From Gnetum montanum (lineage: Eukaryota; Streptophyta; Gnetopsida; Gnetales; Gnetaceae), in the NCBI GenBank assembly GCA_015680685.1, contig MNCI01014373.1:604686-662157 (forward strand): DNA of 57,472 bases. The letters run 5' to 3'. Made by a program: the position numbers and the translations under genes. The notes beneath the pieces were generated by a model, which was not told where the DNA came from, did no database searches, and saw only the letters and a program-made list of their open reading frames with translations. Positions 1 to 11,800 of the stretch are shown here, piece after piece (position 1 is the stretch's first letter; every line of letters begins with the position of its first letter).

Positions 1-1170
1 GTGTTGTAGGGCCCATTAACCCAAGCAAAATAGGGCCCACTGAAACAGCTTCCAAGCCCCTTGTCCCAACGCCATGTACATCTACCCCCACTAGTGGCAC
101 ATCTCCCCCTGCAAGAACATCTAGCATCATCCCCGTTTTGGCTAGTTCCTCCATTTTCTTAGGCACGGGACCCTTGCCCCTGTCTTTAGGAGGCACCTCC
201 CTCAGAGGAACCACCTTAGTCCCAATCTCATAACTACCCCCCTTCGTGCCTGTCTTGGACAATCGCTGCGAAGCCCCTAGCCCAAGATTCCGATGCACTC
301 CCCCCTACGGGACACCCTCGTCCACCCATTCTCGGCAACCTTTTGCCCCCTATTAGAGCCACCCTACAACCCATAGTCACATGACCACCCTTACCACAGT
401 TCCCACATGGCCCCTGTGCTGGTCTAGATCTCGTGGCTACCACGACGACCATGTTTCATACTCCACTTGGAGCCACTCCTCCCTTGACGGGAGGTCCAAC
501 ACCACCTCCTTAACCAAGTCCTTCAAGGCTAGAGACCTCCAAATGCAAAAATGTGTGTAGCCTAGTCGATCCATGGCTGTCGTGGACTTGTCAAACAAAA
601 TGAATTCCCCAAAGAACCCTACAAGGGCCCTCAAGAAACCTGAGGTCCACATCTCCCAAGGAATCCCTAAGACACAGATCCAAACTGGGGCCCTTGAAAA
701 CAAACCTGGATCTTGGTGTGCCCCAGGCCTCCACTGCGTCAATGCTAGGCCTCTTGCCCCAAAGAACCATGCCCCCCCCCCAACAGGACCTAGTCCCTAT
801 CAGCCTCCATCAGAAAAACAAACAATAGATTTCCCAACAAGCTCTACACCACCACCTAGTAGAAACCCCACCGCATTGTCACCCATTTGCAAATGACTTC
901 CAATTTCAAACTATCACCTGCCAAAACAAACTTCCCAATGAGGTTGTGCTCCAACATCCTCAGCCCCTCACAAGGCACCACAGCAATCCTTAATCTCATC
1001 GTTCCTTCCTCCTGCACACACCCCTCAATAACCCTAGCCTCAGGGCCCCAAATGGATGGTGGCTAACCAGCTCCCCCCACCACACCAACACTCCCTAGCC
1101 CCCTCGTAGCCTTAGGACCCTTTGAACCCTGCATCCCGCCCGCCAAGTCACCTCTCCCCACAATTGTTAT
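1..1170 (-). mobile_element. Degenerate LINE ORF1 fragment (DUF4283-like domain and zinc knuckle)
   Basis: On the minus strand, frames broken by stops show a plant LINE ORF1. About 1020-830 resembles the first half of the DUF4283 domain (VPCEGLRMLEHNLIGKF). About 665-570 reads VLGIPWEMWTSGFLRAL and FGEFILFDK. About 420-375 carries the zinc knuckle CGNCGKGGHVTMGC (CX2CX4HX4C). The segment 'VLG.PW..WT..FL.AL.G.F.EFI.FDK' is shared with the ORF1 region at about 43120-43250, so both belong to the same family. It lies in intron 10 in the sense of the gene and continues off the left edge. Confidence 0.75.
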
Positions 1171-2720
1171 GGAAATATATGGACTTTTTGCTTAACCTAG
1201 TAACTAAAAAGTCAATGATTTTTCACCACTTCGGAAAAAGTGGCCGAATTATCAATCTAGCATGACTTTTTTTTGAAAAAAAATGTGAAAAAAAGATGGC
1301 TTTTACCAAAAAAAAAATTTATAATTTATGTCAATTGAAAAAATTAAATTCAAAATTCCTCAATCTTAATCACAATAAAAACTTTTAATACAAATCAATA
1401 AACAAACTTCCTCTTCTACTCCTAAGCCTCAAATGCCTTATATTGGACAAATTAATGATGAGCATGATTTTACAACTAATCTTGTAGACGATGATGACTT
1501 TAACAATGAGAGTGGTAGTGATGATTAATACATTTCTAATGAGGCTGTAGATGACATGGCTAAAGCAGCTTATGTATCTTTTGATGTAAATTCAAAAAGA
1601 GAGCCTTTTGATAACTATGAATTAATATTTAGAAATACAGCAAGATGTAAAGGTATTTGAATCTACTAAAGTAAATATTAAAGACACAATTCAAGAGGCT
1701 CAATTTTATAGAAGGAAATTGAAAGGAAAGACAATGGAGCAACACCAAACATATTAATAGCTACATCTAATTTATAGTTACTTTGTTGCTTTATCTTTAA
1801 TATATTATGAACATTTTACAATTAGACATTAATGTAACATGCTTTATTTTTTTAAGAGTTTGTTTGATTATCATTCTGTGAACAAATGAACCTTAATAGT
1901 ATTTAAGCTTACAGTAATATAGTTTACAAATTTATATATTGATTATGTTCTTTGTTAATATGTTTTTTAGTTTGTGTGTCTATGATTGTGTTGTCTATGA
2001 TTATTACATATATTTATATGATATGCAACATGAAACCTCTGAACTATTGCCTTTCAAGACATGTCAGCTTTTTAAATTTTTTGACTTTTTCAGGAAGATG
2101 AAAAAACTGGTTTGCCCACTTTTTAATCACTAACTCAACCAATAGTGGCAATAGTAAAGTTTATGAATGTTTTTTTGTTAACTTAAATGATTAAGTCAAA
2201 TCATTGTTTCAAATTCCAATTATGCCTTTTCCTGCTATTCTCATTCCAGATTGATTATGTATTCACTACAGATTTTACAGTCCAAATCTGGTTTCACCTG
2301 CATGACATATTTAATAAATTGATTATGTTTCAGGACTCATGATTTGGTGGGCATTGTTAATTTTTTAATATTATTATTATTTTCTTTCATTCTGTGGCTA
2401 GTGTTTTAGAATTCATTATTTTTCAGCCCTACTCAAATTTTAGTTCTGTTTAGATTTCTGTTCAGGTTTTTGTTTCTGCCTGTCACTTCGCTATGCGTAT
2501 TTTTCTTTTGTATTTCATTTGTTTTAGTATTGGTGAGCTAAACAGTAAGTAATTAGGTTTTCTACTTCTAATCAATTTTAGATGACTATTTTTAAAATTA
2601 AATTTAAACACTTTAAATCTCAGACCTGCAAGTTGGGGCCTAACAAAAGCTATCAGCCATTTATTTCATTTAAGTACCTATTTATATACAATTGCGTTTA
2701 TAGGGAAATCTACAACTAAC
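1171..2720. other. Intron 10 remainder, AT-rich, no gene recognised
   Basis: AT-rich sequence with several homopolymer A/T runs. A weak plus-strand stretch at about 1425-1660 (acidic, DDDDFNNESGSDD) is open only in pieces and matches nothing I recognise. No exon of ABC1K was found here on the minus strand. Confidence 0.5.
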
Positions 2721-2829
2721 CTATATATGCTAGTTCCCCACCAAAAGTGCGTATAAGATTTCCGGGATGTGGATCAGCATGATAGAAACCACATTCTAAC
2801 AGCTGTGTCAAAGAACAGTACACTCCAAC
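2721..2829 (-). CDS. ABC1K exon 10 (residues 340-375), catalytic loop; last exon in window
   Basis: 36 codons plus one base: VGVYCSLTQLLECGFY, HADPHPGN, LIRTFGGELAYI, then G|GTTAGT. HADPHPGN carries the catalytic Asp (about 358) and metal-binding Asn (about 363). The leftover base G should join to the next exon to encode Asp of DFG. No candidate exon 11 was seen between 1171 and 2700, so the gene continues left of base 1. Confidence 0.95.
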
Positions 2830-5800
2830 CTGTATAGAGTATATTGGCAACATACTTAAGGCTAAGGCTGAAATAACGGAACATAATAGTTAAATGCTCA
2901 AGATTAATATTGTATATACAGACAGCTAATTTAAAAGAAGTTACCTCTACAAGATGAAGATCTTTTACCTCTGATAACTTTTGCCCCTGCAAAAATCATA
3001 ATTTTCCTAAGAATAACGATAAGAATTCTCCAATTGACATACTTTATCATAATTTTCGTATTTAATAGCAGAGACCATTCAAAAGAACAGGGATAGGTGC
3101 TTTATCCATCCGTCATTTTTTATCAGAGTGTATACTAATGTGTATTACATTAACTTGAGTATTCGAACCAACTGCAATGAAGAAATTCAGACAAAAGCTA
3201 TTACCTCAATCCATTCCATCACAAGCACTCGTTTGCTTGATAAGTCCAGGTACATCTTGGGTACCATAACATCTGGCAAACTACCATAAAGTTTACTGCA
3301 AATGAATATACAAAAAATGAAGGAAGATGAGGAAACTAACATGCTAAAAGACCATGTAAATGTCTATGTAAAGCTGCAACTTGTAGTCAAATGAGATTAG
3401 CATGTTTGCTGCTGACCATTAGAACCTTCAAGGAAATCTTTCGTTCACTTTTGGTATTTCCAAACTCTACTTTAAGAATAAGGAATTTTGCTACAGTATC
3501 GCACATTATTCAGTTCAAAACTCACCAAGATTCTAAGTAGCTTAGGCAAACTGCTTTGTGTGAGAAGTAAATAATTCCACCAGCGTATCAAAAGATGCAT
3601 CAAAATTAAACAGGATTCTAGTTTGCACGTTCATCTTCCATAACAGAAAATGAATTCCACACCCGGGCAGTATTCCAACCATAGACAAACTTAAGATTTT
3701 GCGATGTTTGCCTCCGCTAAGTTCCTTAGGCATGCAAGCATCTTTTGAAGCCAGGCTACCTCTAAAGAGGGAAATTGGAGGATTTCCTAAATAGATTTAT
3801 CAATACCTAATTCGCACAAGATCAATAAAAAATTTTAGCATTGTATTTGCCAAGAAATCTACGGGATGAAATGCATACTCTTGAAAATTTGTTTGGAGCC
3901 CAAAAGAAAGAAAAAGAAAATAAAAGTATAAACTATCACATGAGATGTATTTCTAAGGGTATTCAGTTGGCTTTAAAGAAATGTATCTAGGGTCTTAAAA
4001 ACTGAAAATGAAAGAGAAACTATAACTTAAAGACATCTAGTCTACCTGAATTGCATGCNCAAGAAAAAAAAAACTGAAAATGAAAGAGAAACTATAACTT
4101 AAAAGACATCTAGTCTACCTGAATTGCATGCCATTTTGTGCTTCTCTTTCATAGTCCATCTCCTGCAAGAATTTGAACAACCATTTAAAAACTGAGTCTT
4201 TAAGTTTACATTATGTTCAAATACCAAAAGCCAATCTGACAAACAAATGATCATTATCATAGTGCCTTTATCTCATTAATATGGGCTGAATTGTTATGCT
4301 AGGCCAAGAATTTGACAATTATATTTTGTCTGATTATCCATATGATATCATAGCCTGTATGTATAGTTTTACTATTCCGCCAGGTTGACATGTCACAACC
4401 TGCAATTTTACCTAGGTTTAATTTAAAGCTGTTAAACATGTTTCAATAAGTTTCTTACATTCTATAAGTTAAATAGAGGATTAAACTATTGCCTTCCTAA
4501 AGTAAATAAAAATCTACATGTTAAAATATTTAATTAAAACTTTGTATCCTTTGTTTCTTATTTTTTTTTTCCGAGAAAGAGGTTGGGATTATATTAAAAG
4601 AGCAAAAATATGTTACAAAGATTACATGCAATTACAAGCGGCGGGCCACCAGGAGAGGCCCCACCGAGAGGGGAGGGCCCTCGGGCCCCAGAAACCACGA
4701 GCGAGACAGACAAAACAGCCAGACAGAGCAGAGAAAACTGAGAAAAGCCAAAACACCCCCGGGGGGGGGGGGGCGGCGACCCCCCACACACCACCAAGAA
4801 GGGGGGTCTCGAATCGCGCGCCCCCGAAACCCAAGGCCGATATTTGGTCTGCATGATTCAGATCCAGGGGATCGGTTCTCCTTAGGGGTGCAAAAAACGG
4901 AGCAGCAACCGTTGTTGCCCGATCATCAGTTCATCTTCGAAGGAAGTAACCCCGAAACCCCCAGCACTACGGGGCCGCGCGACCCGCTCCCAGCAAACCA
5001 GATGGACTCTGCACCCCCCCTTGCCCCCCTCCCAAACGAAGGTACAAACAAGAGAATTAACCGTAGAAACGACCGCATTCGGAGGCATGGCCACAGTTGC
5101 CACGAACCTCGCGACCGCCGTGAGGATTCCAGTGGCCACCAACAGGCGCCCTTTGCGGCTAAGGAACCTGTTCGCCCAGTGGCCCATTCTTCTCTCGATT
5201 TTACCGAGCAGCGGGCCCCACGCCGTAGTCCGGCCCCACCTGAAAAGGGGGAGGCCCAGATATGTGTCGTTGTACGTGCCTGGCAGGATATTCAGGATGT
5301 GTATCGCCCGGTTCTTAACCTCAGCGTCCGCATTGAAGAAGTGGGCGGAGGATTTGGTTCGATTGATTTCCAGTCCCACCTCGGCCGCGAGACGGGACAA
5401 GGCAACGTTGATACACCATGCTTGGGGAACCGTTGCTCTACTAAACAACATCGTGTCGTCCGCATAGTGTTCGGTCCGGCAGGCCACACCGGCAATGTCA
5501 AGACCATCCACCCCTGAGGTGCTACAATACTGCTGCATTAAGTCCATGGCAATGATGAAAAGGAGGGGCGAGAGCGGGTCCCCCTGCCTCAACCAGAACT
5601 AGGGAAGGTGTCATAGGGGGGCTTTCCAGCCTCACCAGAACTAGGGAAGGTTGGGTGGCCTCTTTCCCTAGTAGCCTGCAGCAAAAAGACTTAGGCAGAG
5701 ATTGACATGGGGTTACAACTGACCTTAAAGGAGGTCTATAAGAAAAGGTCGGCTAGTAAGCCATAAAGATCTTGTCTTGGAACTGCAGGGGTCAAGGTAG

Positions 5801-8800
5801 CCCCTATAAAAGAACTACCCTAGGAAAAATTGTGAGAAGAGAGGAGTGTGAAGTTGTTTGTTTAGAGGAAACCAAGGTACAGGGCCTAGAGGCCCACCAT
5901 CTCCATTGGGCTAGGTGGCAGACTAGTTAGTTCCAATTAGAGGAAAAGATGGAGGCTTGGCAATAATGTCATAATTGCCTTTTAACCTTGTAGACTCGTC
6001 TACCTGGAGTATCACTATGTTCCAAACAAAGGTGGGTTTTTGGCTTACAAATTTCTATGGTGCCCAGAACTCGGAAGTACAACTGGAAGAGTTGAGCAAA
6101 ATCGCTTAGCTAGTGGATAGGAGGCAATGGATTATGGTTAGAGACTTCAACCAACACTTGTATACCTAGGAAACGTTTGGTAATGATTTCTCAGAGCCAC
6201 CTGGTAGTCAGCAGTTCCTGGACTTTCTACAAACACATGACTTGGTAGACATGGATATCATAGACTGCAAGTCTACTTGGAGCAACTACCATCGAAGGAA
6301 GGACCTGGTTCTATCTAGAATTGACCATGTTTGGGTTAATACCAACATCTTGCAGGATTCTGAGGTGCAAGTGTTTGGAAAGGAGAGGCAGGCTTCAGAC
6401 CACCGATTTATCTATTGCCAATGGGAAGGGAGACTAGACGAACAACCTTTTCTTTTCATTTTGAATGCTCGTGGCTGCTGAAGCCTTGGCTCAAACCTCT
6501 AGTGGAGAAGATCTAGGCTAATTATCCCTCACAGGTTGATCCAAGGGACTCCTTGAAAACAGGATTGAGCCACCTCTACCAAGCCATCCACAGGGGAGCT
6601 TTCAAGATGGGAGCACACTACCATTGTCTATTCCAGTGAGGTCAGTTATTGGCAAGGCAAAGAACAAGCAGCTGATGGAGCCTTTCTCTTGGATGAAGCA
6701 AGATGAGGTGATGGCTTTCATGAAGCTAAATCAGGCCCCTGATCCAAATGGGTGGTCATTTGAGTTCTTTAGGGCTTTTGCTAATATCCTGGGGGAAAAT
6801 CTTATAGATGCATTTAACTTGAAGCTTCAGAGGCAACAGGTTCACCGTGAAATTAACTACTCTAGGATTGTGCTTATTCCCAAGATTGCGAACCCTTCAA
6901 ATCCCTCCCAATTTTGCCCAATTGGGGTCTACAACATCCTAATCAGACTATTCACAAAGATGTTGGTTCATCGCCTTGCCTCGTTGATGCCACATTTGGT
7001 AGGAAGCAATCAAGTTGGATTTATTAAGAAGAGATTCCTCCACAATCAAATTATTCTTCTTCATAAGATCATGAACTCACTCCAGAACGTTGGTTACCCA
7101 AGTATGTATGAAGCTGGACATTAAAGAAGCTTATGATACTATTAGTTGGGATGCCCTGGAAAATATCATGTTGCATAAAGGATTTGATCACAAATTTGTC
7201 AATCTCTATATTCAAATCCAAGCTTCAAGGCCTTATTCCTCCCTTGAACGGAGCCTATGACAAGGAGACCCTCTCTCCCCCTACCTATTTATCATTGTGA
7301 TGGATAGCTTGCAATCTTACTACAAAAAAAGTATTTGAGGGTTGAAGATTGCAGGGATCAAGTGTCTAGCATAGCACTACATAGATGATACTATTTTGTT
7401 TTCACGTGCTTCTATACCATAGGCACATGCAGTTAATAGGGTGCTTGGTAGAATGGCACAAGAGATTGGCCTAGAGATTAACAAAGGCAAATCCACCTTG
7501 CACTTGACCAATACATCTAGTTTAATTGAGCGGAGGATCTTGCAAGTGTTGGGGATGCTCCCAAGTATGGAGCAGGACTATTACCTAGGCCTGCCAATTT
7601 ATGCATGAAAAAGGAAAGGTACTTGGTCTGCTCTTATTTAAAGATTACAGCAACATATTGAGCACTAGACTTTGTGTTTCCTAAGTAAGAAAGGGAGAAT
7701 TATTCTAGCAACCTCAGCGCTTTCAGCGATGACTAGGTTTATGATGCCACCTCCCCCTCCCCACATAGGAGTCATCAACAAAGTGGATCAACTTATCAAG
7801 AACTTCATTTGGTCAGAGGGGGAAAGGGGACAACAAGATGCACATGGTCCGATGGGACACTTTCGCCAAACAACAAAATATGGGGATTTTGAGATTCCAA
7901 AATATGGTCAATTTGAGGCACCAACAGCTCACTAATCAGCTCCTTCAAGTGAACGATGCTTCAGCACAATTGATCCAGACAATGCAACACAAGTACCATC
8001 AATGGGAAGCTGGGCATCATGGCTCGCAAATTTGGAGGACCATCTGCATGCACACCAACATGATGCAACTTGCAAGCATGATGGGGAAGCCACCCCAAGA
8101 CATCATTAAGGAAAAATACCCATCAGTAGCAAGATGGCGTACTCTATGGAAAGGTAGACTCCCTGAAAAGCTCAAAGTCTTTCTATGGCTAATCAATCAT
8201 GCTTCCTCACCCATGCGGGCTGCTTTCCAGGCACGCGGGCTTAACATATCTAAGGCATGCCAATATGTTTGAGAGAGCCAGAGACAATTTATCCTTTCAT
8301 CTATTAGTGCCCTTATGTGGCAGACACTTGGTGGGCTCTGGCGCTTTCCCCTCCTGTGAATTCAAATGGTGATTCTCTCATGATGGCAGTGTTGTGAAAT
8401 CTATGGAAAACCCGTAATAACCTTGTTTTCTAGTTTCTACCACCCTCTCCTCTAGCGTAGGTTGCAACACAAGGAGTCAAATTGTGGCACAAAGCCTCTG
8501 CGATAATGGGCTGAACCCCGACTTTTGAACCACCATATTCCATGTTCCAGACTAACCCAGTGCTTTGGCCACTTGTGCAACACATGGGCTGGGTGAATGT
8601 CCTTGCACTACTACAAGGAGAATAAGATCTTACAGATGAATACTTGTTCCGCAACTAGAGTGCAGATTCTATGACTTTAAGAGGGATTTGCATTTTGCTA
8701 ACTAAGGAGGCATTGGCTATCTCGCTTAGGGCCCCAGCCATGGGGGAAGTCATCCTTCCTCTTGGTCACAGCCTCCAAGATGCTGAGGGGTTTTTCATTG

Positions 8801-11800
8801 GGCCCATTCCCAAAACCGCTAGCAAACAAGTGCCTAAGTCCACTTTGCCCAAACTATGGCAAGAGGCAATGGAACTTGTTGGTAGGTTTTTCATTTAATC
8901 AGGCACTGCCTACAAACTCAAGGTGTCTATTTTTCTTTTCTGAAATGCTTAAAGCTTGGCTGCAACGTCAATCTCCCTCGTTTCTTTCCTCCAGTAATCT
9001 AGCGGCAACACCAAGGCCACCATTCAAGGTTAATTTTAGCCCTTTGGAGGGTGGTGTTGCCTATTAGTTAAGGCCATCATGGCCTAAGGCACAAGCTATT
9101 TATAGCTGGTGCTCGATGATGGAGGAGAGGGCTAGGCTTTGGGAATGAGGAAGTGGGATAGATGTCAAGGGCACAGCAATCCTCTGTTTCCCCAAACGAA
9201 GTAAGGCCTACTTCTCCAATGGCACTTGACATGGTTTTGTGAAAAGCTATGGCAAAGGCCATAGCAAAGATCACACGTCTGAAGGCTGAAAAGGCTAAGC
9301 CTGAGGTGACAACAAACGCCATCATGGAGGCAGCAACAACAAAGGAAGCAAAAGCTGCTCTGAGCAAGCAACAACAGGCTCGACAAGAAGAATGGCTCGT
9401 TTGGGAGGCTAAGTGGTAGGCGAGGGAGGAGGAGTTCTACCGCATGATGGCTCTAGTCAAGAGCCAATACGTCAAACGGGAGCAAGCAAGAGACAAAAAG
9501 GTGTTGGGATTTGAAGGTGTCGATAAGCTGGGCAACACTAGAGGATATCCTACAAGAGCAAATCTGAGAAACGATTAGTCAAGCAAACTAGCTCAGAGTA
9601 GCACAATAGCTAGCAAAGCAAGAGCAATGCAAGAGAGAGTAGAGGGAAGCAGAAGAAATCTAGCAACAACAAGATCGCATTCATGAGTAGAATACTAGAC
9701 TATGGTTGGAGCCAATAAAATGTCCATGTGTTTTTATGGACATTAACTACAACACATGTCAGCACATCAAAAGAACTACTGCGAAGCTACACCTGGATGG
9801 GATGAGCACTGGGGAGGAACATGCTATGAAGGCCAAGGCCTTTAAAGATTTCCAACAAGCTGCCACCTTTGTGGACACTGAGAGACACAGGGCAGTTCAA
9901 GAACCCATCCATGCCCAAGAATGGGCAACTTGTTATTGTGTCAAGCTTCCCAAACGGTTTTAGGTTCTTGGCCTTTGGCCTTGGTTTGGTGAAGGTTCCT
10001 TGTTTTGTTTAGTTCTAGGTTTTGGTCCTTGTCGATGTTTTCCCTCTAGAAACGAGGATTTTGCTGTTGAATCAAAATTGGGTTGGGCTCTGCTAAGGAG
10101 AGTTGGTTCTCTATCTTGTTTGTTTAACTGTTTCAGACCAAGGGGTGTTTGCCCCCCTTGTAGGAGGAGGACAGGGAGGGGGCCAAGCTTTTTACCCCCC
10201 ATATCTATTTCAGTGTATATATCATGATTTTTGTTAATATATATTATTGACCTTCTCTCAAAAAAAATATCAAAAGTATGCTTTCCAGGGAATCAAGAAT
10301 AATCTCTAGCAACAATTAGCTATTGTCCAGTGTAGGTAGGGAAACAGGGAATGCTTGGAAGAGAAAGAGTACAGTCTTTTGGTGGAGCTCCAAAATTTGG
10401 CCGAAGAGGAAGAGTAGTACTAGAAGGAGAGATCTAGGATGCAATGGTTCAAGGAGGGAGATAGAAACACATTTCTTTTTTGCTGCCGCTAAGGCAAATT
10501 CTCACAGCAAGAGGACTAACAGTATTTATAGAGGAACTACTTCCTTACATGAAACCTAGGCTATTGCACATGAGCTGCAAAACTACTGGGCAAATATTTG
10601 GTCTGGGGGAGAATCCTCCCCCATCTCCATCCCGATCCTGAAGATCATCAATGATTCAGACAATGGGGCTCTTACTGCCCCTATCTCCATGGTGAAAGTG
10701 GCTGTTGCTATGCCATTCCTCAAACCAGCCAAAGCTCTTGGCCATTATGGTTGGCCTATTGAGTTCTTCCATGAATTATTTGACATCCTAGGACAAAACT
10801 TACTGAACGCCTTTCGCCTTATGTTAAAGTGAGGGCAAGTAAGAAAGGGGATTAACTATTCCAAGATTGTTTCGCGGCCAAAGATTCCTACTCCTACAGT
10901 GCTAGCCCATTATAGACTAATTGGCGTTTGTAATACTTTGCTCTAGATTTTGACTAAGATTTAGGTCAGTCAACTTCAACCCTTGATGACAACCTTGATG
11001 GGTGCTCATCAAGCTGGTTTCATGAAAGGGAGGTATATTCAAGACTAGGTTATTCTATTGCAAGCAATGGTCCACTCACTTCAACGGGCTAAATTCCCTA
11101 GCATGTGTATTAAATTGGACATTGCCAAAGCATATGATACTGTCCATGGAAGGCCCTTTGGAAGTTTCTGTTAAAAAAATGGATTCATCCATGCTTTGTT
11201 GACCTCTGCATCAACCTCCAACAAACCAGTGCTTACTCTTTTAATCTTTTTGGACATCTTTGGGGGTTTTCCTCCCCCACTAGGGGACTGCATCAAGGTG
11301 ATCCATTGTCTCCTTACCTCTTTATCCTTGTTATGGATACCATTAAATATTACTGCAAGGAGGAAGGTGTTTGAAAGCTTAGCATCGCTGGCACCACTTG
11401 CATCACCGAACATTACATCGATGATATGATCATCATGACCCAGGTTGTTGTTCCTCAAGCTTCTGCTTTCAACTGAACCTTGGCCCATATGGCTCAGGAA
11501 ATTGGCCTGCAACCAAATTGAGTAAAATCGCCAGTTCACTTCTTTCACACTAAGGAGCCAATTCACCAACAAGTTTGTCATACCCTTGGTATTTTACCTA
11601 AAGCTAGGCACGATTCCTACCTAGGTATCCCTATGTTTGCATGGAATTGACTATCCACCTAGACTTGTCTAATCCAACACTTGCAATCTTGAGTTCGACA
11701 TTGGACAGCCAATTTCTTGACAAGAAAACATAAAATTCTCCTGGCCACATCTATCTTACTGGCCATCACCCAGTATGTCACTTATTTTGCCATTCCGCCA

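Larger units (their letters stand above)
5593..10268 (+). mobile_element. LINE copy A, about 4.7 kb, lacking ORF1, with EN, RT, zf-RVT and extra 3' frame
   Basis: Order on the plus strand: inter-ORF leader (5593-5762), endonuclease (5763-6480), RT (about 6620-7960), zf-RVT (about 8090-8400), extra globular/coiled-coil/J-like region (about 8560-9963), 3' UTR, then GTTAATATATATTATTGACC-TTCTCTC and an A-run ending at 10268. Many frameshifts and stops; the YADD box is YIDD. ORF1 is missing, so it is 5'-truncated. It is antisense to the ABC1K gene inside intron 6. Confidence 0.85.

Noticed and set aside
1171-2720. Next ABC1K exon carrying DFG
   Set aside because: No minus-strand stretch with an acceptor followed by a frame starting with the expected Asp-Phe-Gly could be found; the exon is presumed left of the window.
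3542-3733. 63-codon minus-strand frame in intron 7 as an extra kinase exon
   Set aside because: Exons 7 and 8 join perfectly in phase without it, and the peptide has no family resemblance.
4888-5517. Long plus-strand open frame (209 codons) in copy F
   Set aside because: Antisense shadow of the GC-rich RT frame; the minus strand carries the recognisable RT blocks.
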